Translations under genes and position numbers: made by a program
The notes under the pieces: generated by a model
What the model saw: the letters and a program-made list of their open reading frames with translations, nothing else
Databases searched by the model: none
What the model was told of the DNA's origin: nothing
Assembly: GCF_014898055.3 (NCBI RefSeq)
Contig: NW_023601543.1
Location: 60,897,782-60,961,781, forward strand
DNA from: Talpa occidentalis
Lineage: Eukaryota > Chordata > Mammalia > Eulipotyphla > Talpidae
DNA length: 64,000 nucleotides
Direction of reading: 5' to 3'
Shown here: in pieces, positions 25,926-38,312 of the stretch
How positions within the stretch are numbered: position 1 is the first letter of the stretch
Layout of the letters: each line of letters begins with the position of its first letter

Positions 25926-26440
25926 GGGTCTCTCTGGTGGCGCAAGCGGTTAAGCACTGCACTATGAAGCAATCCACAGCCTCTGCAGCACGAGTTTGAT
26001 CTCCAGCCGTCCAGGGAGTAACCCTCATAGTGCAGCAGACTTCTCCTGTCTCCCGTGCTGCTCCCCTCAGCACTGTCTCTGGTGGATCCTCTCACTCCCT
26101 GCATCTCTGGCCTGTACCCCACCTCTTATATGCATAAATAAATAAATATTTTTTTAAAGGTTTATTTATTTATACAAGCACTGGGTACAGTCAGAAGCGC
26201 GGGAGGGTGAGAGGATTCACCAGAGCCAGAGCGGGGAGCAGAGCAGGCAGAAGGACCGAAGCACACTGCTGAGGGGAGCAGCAGGTGGCAGGAGAGGTCT
26301 GTGCACCATGTGGGACCCTCACCCGGTGGCCAGGGATAGAACCGGCGCTGCAGAGGCTGCGGGCAGCTTTGCAACCCAGCATTCAACCGCTGCGCCACCA
26401 GGGAGGCCCAATAAATAAATCTTTTTTTAAAAAATGAACA
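25926..26440 (+). repeat. SINE type B, tail split by another SINE
   Basis: Body at 25926-26147, rest of tail after 26410. Outer words attgcagat before and after fit the target duplication. Confidence 0.8.
26148..26409 (-). repeat. SINE type A inside the tail of another SINE
   Basis: Minus sense, flanked by AATAAATAAAT on both sides, which is the tail sequence of the host SINE. Confidence 0.85.
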
Positions 26441-27812
26441 TTGCAGATCTGATTCCAGGTTACTGCAGTGAAGCTAATATCTCAATAAGGCAAGTCACAT
26501 GAACATTTTGGTTTCCCAGTGCATAAAAATTATGTTTACACTCTGTATGGTATACTATAGTATGTCAGGTGTGCAGTAGCACTATGTCACAAAAAAAAAA
26601 TGCAGACCTTAAATAAATAGGATACCATGGCATAAAGTGAGCATATGCTCATTGCAAAATAGTGCTGACAGGCTTGCTCGCAGCAGGTTGCCACAAGACT
26701 TTCATTTGTAAAAAGTGCAATATCTGGGAAGCATAATAAAGCAACACAGAATAAAAGGAGGTAAGCCTTTATACCGCCCACCTTCATTTAGAAAGTTGTT
26801 ACCATTTGTGGGCACCAAAAGATGGGCAAGAGTGACTAAACTTCAATCTTAAAATATTTGTATTATTTTTATGAATCAGAATTTCACTTCTTATCTTTTT
26901 CTTAGATGATTTTCAACATCAGTTTTCTAACAAACTAGGAAACCCGGAACACCCCAAATTTTAAGAAGTGTCATTCAGGGGAGAGCTCACTGCTCAGTTG
27001 CGCTGAGAGTCTGCAGCCACCCGGTCCCGCTGCTCTCAGCTGCAAGGGCTTCTTTTCAGTGTTGCAGAGGTGGGCTGGGTGAGCAAGCAAGGGGCTTCCA
27101 AATATTCACCCAGGAGGGGAAGAGTTAATATCAATTCAGGACTGACAAAGAAGGCAGTAAACTCAATACTTGTAATAGAAAGCAAAAGAAATTGGACTGC
27201 TGGGAACCGGTGAAAAACCTTGCTAATGAAAATGTTCTGTGTTTAATCTTGGGAGACGCACTACTACAGTAAATGCTTTTGCTCCAGCACAAATAACAAT
27301 AAAAGGAATCCCAAAATAGAATTATGAGGTAAGAGAAGTGGAGCATTGTTAAAGGTCTTTGATCGGAATTACCAAATTACTTGCCCCAGAAATCATACAA
27401 ATTTATACCTTAACAGCATTGTCTAACAATGGCTGTGTTCCCACTGCAACATTAAACAGTTATGTTTTTAACCTTTCTTAACTTGAAAGCCAAAAAATCA
27501 ACATGACATTGCTATTCTAATCAGCATTTCTTTGAATACTGATGAAACACTTTGTCAATTAGCCGTTTCTATTCCTTCCATCCATCGAGATTGATCAGTC
27601 ATGCCTTTCTGTAGTTGATTTCTGTAAATACTTTATATCATAAGATATTAACTCCCTGTGTGGTATTTTCACTGCAGACATTTTATTCCAATGTATACTT
27701 TAGTGTCATTTACAATATTCTAGATATGCAGGACATTGAAATTTATGTGCTTATATCTATTCTTTAGTGATCTCTTCACTTAGAGACCTGAAGGAAAGAA
27801 TCTATGCTTTTT

Positions 27813-28207
27813 TATATATATCTGATTGGTCTAATTTTTTTATTTTTTTAATTTTATATATTTTTTTACATCATTTTTCATTTTTGCACAATGTATGCAT
27901 TTTCATCTTGGCTATAGTCCCCATACAATTCCCACCCCCCCTTGTTTTGATCCTAATCCCACCTCCCTTCCTGTAGTGTGTCTCTGGTTTATAGTTGCTT
28001 GTTGATTTTGATTTTTACTTTATTATAATTAGTACATATACACAATAGAATATTACTCAGCAATCAAAAAAGATAAACTCATGCCATTTGTAGCAACTTG
28101 GATGGAGCTGGAAGGGATCATGCTCAGCAAAATAAGCCAGAAAGAAAAAGAAAAAATACCAGATGGTCTCACTCATAGCAGGAATTTAGAAAACCTACAT
28201 AAGGGAT
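27813..28207. mobile_element. L1 3' end with 5' inversion (twin-priming product)
   Basis: 27830-28030 is the L1 3' UTR in minus sense (ttttgcacaatgtatgcat, ggtttatagttgcttgttg). 28031-28207 is an upstream L1 piece in plus sense (tattactcagcaatcaaaa, ggtctcactcatag). The word aaagaatctatgcttttt flanks the whole at about 27795-27812 and 28214-28231. Confidence 0.75.
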
Positions 28208-29650
28208 CAGGAAAAAGAATCTATGCTTTTTGATGGGTCAGCATTTCAAAATTATTTAACCCAAATCTACTGTTGTGTATTTTGTTATGTGCTGTGGGGT
28301 AAGGCTCTGAATGTACTCCTCTACCACACATACACATATACAAATAGTTAACCAGTCATAACAAAACTGTTGAAAATCCTTTCTTTTTCCACTGACTTGT
28401 TTTACCTCATAACAAATTTTGAGATCTGGTTTGGAACGGTCTTTTCGGTTATATTCTTACCACATTGCCATCAATAAACATTGATTTATATATTTATTGT
28501 TGTTCTATGGTAGTTTATATTAGATGGAAGGATTAATCCCTGCCAAACACTATGCTTTGCAAATTTGTGATATTCTTACATGTTCTTTCCATTAGTGTAT
28601 TCTTATATATTTAAATGAATTTGGGGATCATTTCATCACTAAAAAACTCATGGTTAATTATTGGCATGATGATTATTTGTAAACATTAGCCTGTGAAATT
28701 TATATTTGGCAGTCTCATTTTACATCTTTTTAAAAGAGATCTTCCTAAAAAAATAAATAAATAAAATAAAATAGATCTTCCTTTTTAGAATACTTATAGG
28801 AAATTTTTTTATTAATCCCTGGAATTAAATAATTTTTGAGGGTAATATGTGTGTGTGCTATAAATCCTTTCAACCTATGGGTTTTTAATTTTGAGTTTTT
28901 ATTAATCCCCATACTAGGACATTTTTCTTCTACTCTAACTTGGATTATTGCATCTGTTTTAAGTGGTTTCTTCCTGAGAAACACCTCTAATTATGTTACT
29001 GGGGCATCTTTCTATATCCTTTATCATTGTTGTCTCTTTGGCCTTTTCCTCCAAATTCTGAATGAGCTAATCAAATTTATCCTTCATATTACTGATTCAA
29101 TTTTCTGCAGTTCTAATTTTATTCTTTACTGATTCTACTACAAATCTTGACTCTGACATTTCAGTTTAATGATTTTTAACATTAAATTCTTAATTCAGTC
29201 AACTCACTTCTCATTTATGCCAGGCATATCTCAGTGTATTTTTTCCTTATGACTTCTTAACTTTGTCCCACAGTGTCTTTGTGTCTCTCCTCTGATCTTT
29301 TACAGGCCTAAAATATTTTACATAAGATGTCAAATCAGTCTCATAGCTTGCGCTTGCCCACTTTTCTCCAGTCCATACCCATTCCCCCAACAAATGCACA
29401 GCCCTTCCAGTCACAGGGCCCATGACTTCTCTGAAAGTAAAAGGGTGGTCCTACCTCACTCAGAGCTACAATAACTACCTACTCTTTGAGGAAGTTTCCC
29501 CCCACCCCCAAGAAGGTACACAGTGGAGGAAAATTAATTAACTGAAACATTAATTTCAAATTTTTGTTTTATTTCCAAATAATTATAGACTCACAGGAAG
29601 TTGCAAAAGATTGTACTATGTACCCTTCACCCAGCTTACCCCAAAGGTAG

Positions 29651-30127
29651 TGTTACAGGGCAGCCCCGATACAAAACGGGTTGCCTGACTGTGGGTCCTC
29701 ACCGGTGCGCTTAAAAGGACTTATTAATACTCTACTGCAGGCACACGTGAAAGGTTAATAAAAGGTTTATTTACAAGGGAAGGGCAAATGAGGAAATGTA
29801 CAGCTCAGGAGAAAAGTGGGACACAAAGTTTTAAATGCGTCCTACCTGATCCGCTGATCTGGAATCCCAAATGGCACTCTGAGAGCTGGCCGCGAGCCAG
29901 GAGCCATGAAGCCAGGAGGCAAGCGAGAGAGCCAGCCCCCCAAGGCCCACGTGTCTGGTTTTTATACCAAACCTGGCTGCTTAACTCCACCCTCAGTTCC
30001 CAGCCACCTTCCCTTTGGTGTTGATGGGATTTGTCTTTCCCAATGTCTTGATGGCTTTGGTCTGGAGTTGGGGTGGGGTCCATAAAGCCTGCATGGAATT
30101 AGCTCAGGACATCCTTTCCCCCTAACA
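29651..30127 (-). mobile_element. solo LTR, family C
   Basis: A 477-bp LTR in minus sense, highly similar to the copy at 24517-24992. Plus-strand ends are TGTTACAGGG and CCCCCTAACA. I could not match a 4-bp target duplication (GTAG against ATTG), so it may be mutated or the product of recombination between copies. Confidence 0.85.
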
Positions 30128-30129
30128 AT

Positions 30130-30420
30130 TGCATCTTACAGAATATATTATCAAAACAAGGACATGTACTTACATAGGTTGGTATATGCTCATCAGCATC
30201 CCTGATATTATTTCTGAATGATCATCCATAGAAGTCACTAGCAATTATACTTGATTTATACATATATTACTGTTAAAATGCTACTACTTCAATTTTTGGT
30301 TTTGTTTTGTCATAAAATCTGAGTAAGGACTATCGTTTAGTTAATTGTATTACCAATATCAGTTCCCTAGGTTTGGCCCTCTACTCTTTCCACTCTGCCT
30401 CCTCCGCACCCCCACCCCCG
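30130..30420 (-). repeat. unclassified interspersed repeat, related to 59690-59960
   Basis: Counterpart of the repeat at 59690. A further short piece resembling its start lies near 56995-57060. It is followed by a C-rich stretch at 30408-30428. Confidence 0.5.
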
Positions 30421-30635
30421 CCCCCGCCATGCACATATTCTGTGCACTAGCAAAAGCAGCAAGATAGTCCATATATTTTTACTGTTTTGCTTCTTGGGAT
30501 TCACTCTCCCTCTCTATGAATGGCCTGAATGTTCTCTATTTATTCTTCTAGACCAAATCACTATCTCCTTATGGAGCTGCTACAGATTAGGTTCTCCAGA
30601 ATGCAGATGAAAGATGGAACAATTTATTTATTGGT

Positions 30636-30906
30636 GGGCCTCCCTGGTGGCGCAAGGGCTTAAGATGCAACCTATGAAGCCGTCCGCAGCCTCTGCAGCA
30701 TGAGTTTGATCCATCTGGTCAGGGAGCAGCCCAGATTGCGCAGCAGACCTCTCCTATCTTACTCGCTGCTCCCCCTGGTCAATCTGCCTGTTCTGTTCCC
30801 CACTCTGTCCCTGGTGAATCCTCTCACCCCCCATGCCTCTGGCACGTACCCTAGCTCTTGTATGTATAAATAAATAAATAAATCTTTTTTTAAAAAAGAA
30901 AGCAAA
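30636..30906 (+). repeat. SINE type B
   Basis: Near-perfect duplication AACAATTTATTTATTGG / AACAATCTATTTATTGG around it. Confidence 0.88.
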
Positions 30907-31372
30907 ACAATCTATTTATTGGGACTAACACCTCTGAAAGGAAAAGGGTGAAAGCAGGATGAGACAGAAGGAGGGGGCAGGTAGCAATGTATATCTAACA
31001 GTCTCTGCTCATCCAGTGGGAACTCTGAGCAAAAGATATCCACTGAAGAACCCCACTTTGGGTGGAAATGACCAGCCCTGAGTGCTACCACCTTGCTCAG
31101 TTTATTCACTGGGAGTTACCCTATGATTCCTTTGATTGGTCATTGGCTTGCACTTCCACGAGAATATTGTAAATTTGATTCTAAAGCTGAGATAGGTCCT
31201 AAAGAAAATCACAGTTAGAGGCTGTCAGCTGGGAAATAAGTGTTGCATCTTATGCCCGCTAAGCACTCAGGACCAGCTTTATGGACACGTAACCTATGCA
31301 GTCCCACAGGAACCCACATTCAGAAGGGCTCTGCCCTTGTTGTAATGTTTTGCTGGCACTCCCTTAAAATTC

Positions 31373-31625
31373 TTTTTTTTTAAAGATTTATTTATTTATG
31401 CATACAAGAACTGGGGTACAGGCCAGAGGTGTGGGGGTGAGAGGATTCACCAGAGCAATTCAGGCAGATTGACTGAAACACACTGCTGAGGGGAGCAGTG
31501 AACAGGTCAGGAGAGGTCTGCTGCGCCATGTGGGTAGCTCCCTGGTGGGTGATCAAACTCGTGCTGCAGTGGCTGTGGATAGCTTCATAGGTTGTGTCTT
31601 AACCCTTTGTGCCACCAGGAAGGCC
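31373..31625 (-). repeat. SINE type B
   Basis: Duplication CTCCCTTAAAATTCT / CTCCCTTAAAATTTT. Confidence 0.88.
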
Positions 31626-31667
31626 CTCCCTTAAAATTTTTAATTTTATCTTTGAACTTTTGTTTGT

Positions 31668-31944
31668 TTTTTTTAAGATTTTTTTTTTATATATTTATTT
31701 GTACAAGCACTGGGGTACAGGCCAGAGGCGCAGGAGAGTGAGAGAATCCACTAGAGATAGAGCAGGGAGTAGAACAGGAAGAAGTACCGAAACACACTGC
31801 TGAGGGGAGCAGCGGGCGAGACAGGAGAGGTCTGCTGCGCCATGTGGGCAGTGCCCCGGTTGGCCGGGAATCGAACCAGCGCTGCAGAGGCTGAGGACAG
31901 CTTCACAGTGCTGCACTCAACCCGCTGCACCACGGGGGAGGCCC
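31668..31944 (-). repeat. SINE, mixed type
   Basis: Tail side gtacaagcactggggtacagg mixes A and B features. Flanks gaacttttgttt / gaacttgtgttt. Confidence 0.85.
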
Positions 31945-32094
31945 GAACTTGTGTTTTTGTAAGAAAAGCCCAATAAGATCATGGAGCATGCATTAGAGTT
32001 GAGGAAAGGAAATGTGCACAACATATGAATACTCTGGCCCTTGTTACTCTGTTTGCATGTAGTATTAGTTATGCCCTTTTTGAAAAAGGGGCTT

Positions 32095-32208
32095 GGGCCT
32101 CCCCTGGTGGCCCAGAAGTTGAGCACTGGGTTGCGAGGCTGCCCACAGCCTCTGCAGCGTTAGTTCAATCCCTGGCCACCAGCGAGGTCCCACAAAAAAA
32201 AAAAAAAA
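32095..32208 (+). repeat. short SINE (tRNA-like head only)
   Basis: Head to ggtcccac then an A-run. Perfect duplication GAAAAAGGGGCTTGG at 32082-32096 and 32209-32223. Confidence 0.85.
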
Positions 32209-32406
32209 GAAAAAGGGGCTTGGCATTTTCATGTTGCTCCAGGACATGGAAATTATGAAGCCAAATGTCTATGGCCAAATGTCTATGGCCTGGTCCTGAA
32301 ATAGGGCTATTGGGGGGGGGGATGGGGTGGGTGGCTGTAGCCTCCAAAGGACAGTGCCCAATAGAGGCAAGGTCAAAGTCTGTGTGTTCTTTACCCACAC
32401 GCAAAA

Positions 32407-33237
32407 TTGTGAGACCACTCAGGGTCAGAACAGCAACAATGGGGTTTATTAAACCAACATAAGAAACAAGGAATTCTCAAGGCCACCAGTGGCCAGCTAT
32501 CTCACCAGTTAATGTCCACAGTGTCCAAAAGTCCTAAACAAAACCTACTTATCCAAGATGGTGCTGTCCCGTCAACAAGGGTGTGAAGCTTGTAGCCAAC
32601 TCACTGCAGCTGAAGGTGCTCACAGGCAGGGCCCTGAGTTGGTGCTGGAGCAGCCCCAGATGCTGTCTGAAGGTCAGGATGGACAGCACCAGATGCTGGA
32701 CCAGACAATAATAGAGATAGCAGCACCGGGAGGCAGTTCTGGATGATCAACAGCTCTCAGAAGTGACCTGGACACAGAGTGCCAATCACCTGCCAACAGT
32801 GCTGGGCAGCACTGGTCAATAGGGCCAGTTACCCGGTGACTAGCATTACAGTTTGTTGTGAGTTGATGGCCCACAACAACAGCAGACAGAACTTTGAGGC
32901 ACCAGGCCCGAAGCCCGGTACTCTTTTCAGGCAATGTTAGAGGAAGACCGGAGGCAGGCACAGTGGCCCCCAACCTCTGCCAAGCTTTTCGGCTTCCCTG
33001 AGAAGCCTTTCAGCTTTTACTCTTCCTTTGGAGGTTGGCTGCTGGTCGTGCCTGAGAGAACTTGGTCTGAGCAAGCAAGTGTCCAATCCAAGCGAGTGAG
33101 TCTGAGCAAATCTCAGAGTACTGGAGTCTGAGTGTGGGAGAGCAGTACCCCAAGCTGGCTCCTGCCCTGCCTAATCTCCTCTTCAGGGTCTCCCCACCTA
33201 CCAGCCTGATTGGACCGGTTTCAATCCTATGGCTAGT
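32407..33237 (-). repeat. probable LTR-type sequence, unclassified
   Basis: A GC-rich block adjoining LTR D. It starts TGTGAGACCACTC on the plus strand and has a minus-strand AATAAACCCC signal near 32440, as expected for an LTR in minus sense. I found no second copy in the window and no target duplication, so limits and class are guesses. Confidence 0.4.
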
Positions 33238-33922
33238 TGAACCACTTAGCTATCAGCTCATGGGTCGCACCTGATCAGTCCATTCCATGATCCAGGCACC
33301 AAATCCACGGGCTTCTCTACTTCTGCAACTGGAGGGAGCCACAGCACTGGAGCTGACCCGTGGGCTACAGGGGCTGCATGCCCTGGGCAGCATGGTAGGG
33401 GAACCACTGCTGCCTGCCATGACTGCTGGCCCCTGCCTGCAGCCTGAGCCCCAGGGGGACCACTTGTGGCAGGCAGTAAAGTGCCCACCACCTGCTGCCG
33501 TTTGCACTACTGTAGGGTAAGTAAAAAGTATCAGGCTTTTCTGCCCTCCTGCCATTAGAGTAAATGCATGCCTGATGGCAGACACCTGGAGTAGGGTATG
33601 GGCCTGCATAGGTGGGTACTCCTGGGTTGAGAGACTGGGCTTATAAGGGCAGCAGCGTGGGGACGCCAGCAGACCCAAAGAAGCGAGAAGGAGGACAGAC
33701 GAGAGCAGCACCAGCAGAGAAACAGGCCATGAGAGAACACCAGAGAGCCCAGGAAGAGTGAAGATTTGCTGGGGGCTAGGAAGCCTGACAGCCCTCCAGC
33801 ACCCCTGCCTGCTGTGTACCCAGTAAAATCCCAATAAAAGCCTGAAAAGCCACTGAGGGCTCCAGGACTCCTTCACCCTTCTGCTCAGATCATAGAGATC
33901 CTGCTCTGTGCTCTTCTTGCCA
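33238..33922 (+). mobile_element. LTR, family D (first of an inverted pair)
   Basis: About 685 bp with AATAAAAGCC near 33832. It is clearly homologous, in inverted orientation, to 34223-34904 (shared ggcttataggggcag-type and cccaataaaagcctgaaa-type segments). Ends were set by where the two copies stop matching; no target duplication was found. Confidence 0.7.
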
Positions 33923-34222
33923 CTGCAACTGGCCACGAGCAGTGCTCTGGGGCCTGGCCCTGGAACTCCAAGGGGGGGCCTCTGGTTTTAGTTCTAAGGT
34001 GGGTATCACATTGTGTACTGCATGTAGTACACAGGTTTTAATGTTGCCTGCTCATATATCTGCTGCCACTTTAGGGAATACTGATTTTTTTTTTTTAACT
34101 ATGCATCAGTCTGAAAAGAAAAATGCTTTTATGTCTATCCTTTAATCTTTCTCCCTCTAATCTTGTACCCATCATTTACCTCATTGTAAATTGTTTGAAA
34201 ACAAAATTCAACTAAGATATAG

Positions 34223-34904
34223 TGGCAGGAAGACCACAGGGCAGGTTTTCTATGACCCGGACAGGCTAAAGGAGGAGTCCTGGAGCACTTGGTGGCTTTT
34301 TCAGGCTTTTATTGAGTTTACCAGGTACAGGGCAGGCAGGGGTACAGTGGGTTGGGTGCGGTAGGAGGCCGGCAGGCCTCCTAGCCCCTGGAGAATATTC
34401 ACTCTTCCTGGGCTTATCCAACTTTCTCTCTCTTGGTCTCTGTTTCACTGCTGGTTCTCTTCCGGTTTCTCCTGTCACTCTGATGGCATTCTCGTGAATC
34501 TGCCCCTATAAGCCCAGTCTTAGCCCAGGTGTATCCCACTTATGTATGCCCACACCCTACTCCAGGTGCCCGCCATCAAGCATGCATTCAGGACTGCAGG
34601 GATCCATCAACCCTAATGGCAGGAGGGGAGAAAAGCCTGACATTTACTTTACAGTAGATTTTAGAGATCTTATTGGATTTACTCACCAACTCATCAATCA
34701 AGCAGCAGCACTCTAGCAGATGGAGAGGAGCACTGAGGATCCTGTACGAAATGAAAGACTTACAGGTAAAAAGGAGCAGGAAAAAGGAAATTACACTAGG
34801 CAAAAAATGCAGGTTGGTTACTGCAAGATTCCTGTAGGGGATAGCAGGAATTTATCAGATTACCTACCTAGAGCTGATCAGGCCACTCCTGATTGGGTGG
34901 TTTA
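34223..34904 (-). mobile_element. LTR, family D (second of an inverted pair)
   Basis: About 680 bp in minus sense, homologous to 33238-33922 and separated from it by 300 bp of other sequence. The minus-strand signal AATAAAAGCCTG lies near 34305. The pair could fold back on itself. Confidence 0.7.
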
Positions 34905-34917
34905 AGATTGCACTTCT

Positions 34918-35046
34918 GAAAATAAACAACTATAAACCAGAGACAAACTAGGGGGGGCCGGGGAAAGGAGGGAATAAGGCCAAAATAAGGGGGGTGCAAT
35001 TGTATGGGGAATACAAAATAATAATAAAATTAAAATTGCACTTCTG
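34918..35046 (+). mobile_element. short L1 3' end
   Basis: About 120 bp of L1 3' UTR (aactataaaccagagacaaac, ggccaaaataagg, caattgtatggggaat). The word ttgcacttctg appears before it and after it, and a SINE inserted at the second copy. Confidence 0.7.
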
Positions 35047-35048
35047 GG

Positions 35049-35306
35049 GGGCCTCCCCTGGTGGTGCAGCAGTTGAGCACTGGGCTACAAAGCTGCCCGC
35101 AGCCTCTGCAGCGCTGGTTCGATCCCTGGCCACCAGCGAGAGTCCCACATTACGCGCAGACCTCTCCTGCTGTGCCCGCTGCTCCCCTCAGCAGTGTACT
35201 TCGTCAGTCTGCCTGTTCCCTGCTCTGGTGAATTCTCTTACCCTCCTGCGCTTCTGACTGTCCCAGTGCTTATATAAATAAATAAATAAATCTTTTAAAA
35301 AAAATT
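35049..35306 (+). repeat. SINE type A
   Basis: Inserted at the end of the L1 fragment 34918-35046; duplication attgcacttctg(g) on both sides. Confidence 0.88.
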
Positions 35307-35764
35307 GCACTTCTGGGAAAAGCTGAAATTATAATTAACTATGGGTTTGGTCATGTGGAGCTTAGCATACATGACTCCATTTGGGACCTGTTGTCTTGTT
35401 TTGAACAGAGCAAAAGATCACTGTTGTAATATTTGTGGAAGAGACTCTTATCCCCCAGTATTGCCCTTCCCTTACTTAGAAGTAAAACCTACAGTTTTCA
35501 GTGCTCAGAATGAAGACTATAATTTACTAGCTCCCTCGGAACAAAGTGTGACTAAGTTCTGCTAAATAGATATAAATGGAAGTCATGTGAAACTCCCAGA
35601 ATTTTTCTTTTAAAGGAAGAATTTCACCCTTTTTTTTCCCTTCCTCTTTCCTGCTACCTGGAATGTAGTTGTGAGGGCTAGAACTCATGTTTTCATCTGG
35701 AACCATGAGATAGGAGACTGGCAGAGTAATAAGATGGAAGGAATATGTATGTTTCTAGACTCCT

Positions 35765-36029
35765 TTTTTTATTATTTTTTAAAGGTTATTTATGCATACA
35801 AGAGCTGGGGTACAGGCCAGAGGTGTGGGGGTGAGAGGATTCACCAGAGACAGTGGGGAACAACAGGCAGAATGACTGAAATACACTGCTGAGGGGAGCA
35901 GCAGGAGAGACAGTAGAGGTCTGCTGCGCCATATGGGTTGCTCCCTGGCCAGGGGTCGAACACATGCTGCAGTGGTTGCCAATAGCTTCATAGGTTGCGT
36001 CTTGACCCCTTGCAACACCAGTGAGGCCC
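35765..36029 (-). repeat. SINE type B
   Basis: Flanked by the word TTTCTAGACTC on both sides. Confidence 0.85.
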
Positions 36030-36349
36030 TATTTCTAGACTCATTTTATGTGGAAGATAAATTTCTTTGTGCTTAAACCACTACTATTTGAGGTTTTCAG
36101 TTATAAGAAAGTGGACTTAATCCTCCGGTATAGTTCTTTAAATAAATGTGGAGGAGTAAATGTGTGTCTATCATTGCCCCACCCAAGGAGGATACTCCAA
36201 ACTGTTTTTGTTGAGTTCTACCTTACCAGGGGCTGAGATTCTCCTATAGTGTTTCCAGCTCTACCTTTTGGTCAAGGGTATGAAAGGGAATAAAACAAAA
36301 AAGAAAATCAGTGAATATGGTAAGCAAGTTTGCTTTCCCTTATCACTCA

Positions 36350-36770
36350 CAGGGTTGCAGTCCAAGAGGAGGGAGCCTGGTGGCAGGACCATCCAGTGCC
36401 TTTGTTGCAGAAATAAATTCTAGACTTTTACCCAAGCAGAGGAAGAACAAGCAGTACTTCAGGAATGGTGAGGTCAGGAGAAGCTTTATTACTCGGGCAT
36501 GAAGTCCCAGACCTGGGTAGCCCGTAAGTTCTGAGCAATGGTTTAAAGACCAAGGGTTCCTTTATACACAACTGTGTCCATATCTGTTACATTGATAGCA
36601 TCGTTTTTCAGCAGGCACAACCATTGCTGCGAAGTCCCCAGAAAAAGGGGGGAAGGCAAGGGGGAAAGGTGCAGGCATTGGGGGATGGCCTTGGAGAGAC
36701 AGACCAGCTGGTTGGCTACCCGATCTTGTAGATAAGAGTGCTGAGGCCCTGGCCATGAATCTTGAAAGGG
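36350..36770 (-). repeat. probable LTR fragment, minus sense
   Basis: On the minus strand a TATAAAGGAACCC box (near 36560) precedes GAGTAATAAAGC (near 36485) at LTR-like spacing. Ends were not resolved. Confidence 0.4.
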
Positions 36771-36778
36771 AAGGAGCT

Positions 36779-37171
36779 GTAAGTAAGCAAACTTGTTGAT
36801 TATGCCTGCATTGGAGTGTTCATTGCACCTGGGCTCGAAGTTCTGCTGGAATCTTTATTATATTCATTTGCTCAATAATATATTTTTGCTCCACCTTCAG
36901 CCCCTCCCCCTTTCTTTGATGTTCCTCCCCTATTGCTTGTCCTCCAGCTTTATGACCTTATAACTCAAGTTGTAATCTATGCCTGTAACCTATTTTAAAC
37001 TAATCGAGTATAAAAAGAAACTTTTGTGTATGCTCAAGGAACAGATTTTTTTTTTTTCCAGAGAGAACCCTCTCCTATCTGGTGCCCATTGGTGTAATAA
37101 CAATAAACCTCAATAAACCCATACCTGTTTGACCTTAGAGTGCTGATCGGTTCTTTCTAGCCTGGCAAACA
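36779..37171 (+). repeat. probable solo LTR, plus sense
   Basis: It has GTATAAAAAG near 37008 and two AATAAACC signals near 37102-37114, and ends with ...CTGGCAAACA. The TG start at 36779 is a guess and no target duplication was found. Confidence 0.45.
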
Positions 37172-37308
37172 GTTTTTCCATAATAGGTGGATTGTGGAAG
37201 GGGGACTTACAGATATCAACTATTGTTGAAAGGTGGGTTGTCCATAGATTGACATAGACGAAGGGAGAGATATTTTTCACTCTGCTCTCTAGTTATTGTG
37301 ACAGAAAC

Positions 37309-37589
37309 TTTTTTTTTTAAAGATTTATTTTTATTTATTTATACAAGCACTGTGTATAGTCAGAAGCGCGGGAGGGTGAGAGAATTCACCAGAGCCAGAG
37401 CGGGGAGCAGAGCAGGCAGAAGGACCGAGGTACACTGCTGAGGGGAGCAGCGGGCGGCAGGAGAGGTCTGCGCGCCATGTGGGACCCTCCTCCCGTGGCA
37501 GGGGAGCAGATGGGGATCGAACCAGTGCTGCAGAGGCTGCGGGCAGCTTCACAACCCAGCGCTCAACCGCTGCGCCACCGGGGAGGCCC
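37309..37589 (-). repeat. SINE type A
   Basis: Perfect duplication TGTGACAGAAACTT. First member of a run of six SINEs up to 38841. Confidence 0.9.
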
Positions 37590-37621
37590 TGTGACAGAAA
37601 CTTTATTCCTTGTATTCCTTT

Positions 37622-37908
37622 ATTTTTTTAAAGATTTTTTTAAAGATTTATTTATGCATACAAGAGCTGGGGTACAGGCCAGAGGTGTGTGTGTGGGGGG
37701 GGGTGAGAGGATTCACCAGAGATAGTGGGGAACAGAACAGGCAGATTGATGGAAGTACACTGCTGAGGAGAGCAGCGGGAGAGTCAGGAGAGGTCTGCTG
37801 CACCATGTGAGTTGCTCCCTGGAGAGCAGGGGGATCGAACTCGTGCTGCAGAGGCTGAGGACAGCTTCATAGGTTGCATCTTAACCCCTTGCGCCACCAG
37901 GGATGTCC
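37622..37908 (-). repeat. SINE type B
   Basis: Reverse head ccaccagggatgtcc; contains a GT/G run near 37687-37700. Confidence 0.85.
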
Positions 37909-38017
37909 TTTTTTTAAAAAAAAGATTTATTTATGCATAAAAGAACTGGGGTCAGGGATCCAACTTGCACTGCAGTGGCTGCGGCTAGCTTCATAGTTTG
38001 CGCCACCAGGGAGGCCC
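37909..38017 (-). repeat. SINE type B with a large internal deletion
   Basis: The tail side (tgcataaaagaactggggt) joins directly to the head side (ctgcagtggctgcgg ... gggaggccc). Confidence 0.8.
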
Positions 38018-38043
38018 TTTTATTTTCGTAAAGATTTCCTTTT

Positions 38044-38302
38044 TGGCCTTTGTGGTGGCTCAAGGGGTTGAGCACTGCATTATGAAGCAGACTGCAGCCT
38101 CTGCAGCATGAGTTCGATCCCCAGCCGGCCAGGGAGCAACCCACATGGAGCAGCAGACCTCTCTTGTCTCGCCCACTTCTCCCCTCAGCAGTGTACTTCA
38201 GTCAGTCTGTTCTGTTCCCCACTCTTTCTCTACTGATCCTCTCACGCCCCACACCTCTGGCCTGTACCCCAGCTCTTGTATGCATGAATAAATCTTTTAA
38301 AA
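38044..38302 (+). repeat. SINE type B
   Basis: Diverged head ggcctttgtggtggctcaag; typical tail atgcatgaataaatctttt. Confidence 0.85.
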
Positions 38303-38312
38303 AAGATTTTTA

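Larger units (their letters stand above)
22345..29640. other. intergenic stretches without recognised genes (22-30 kb)
   Basis: Between the repeats listed for this interval (23231-23546, 24365-26440, 27813-28207) the DNA is AT-rich. I see no conserved frame, tRNA or other RNA. A slightly GC-richer piece at 26970-27080 has no recognisable content. Confidence 0.6.

Noticed and set aside
33253..33936. 227-codon minus-strand frame
   Set aside because: It lies wholly within LTR family D, antisense to its signals; composition and content give no protein family.
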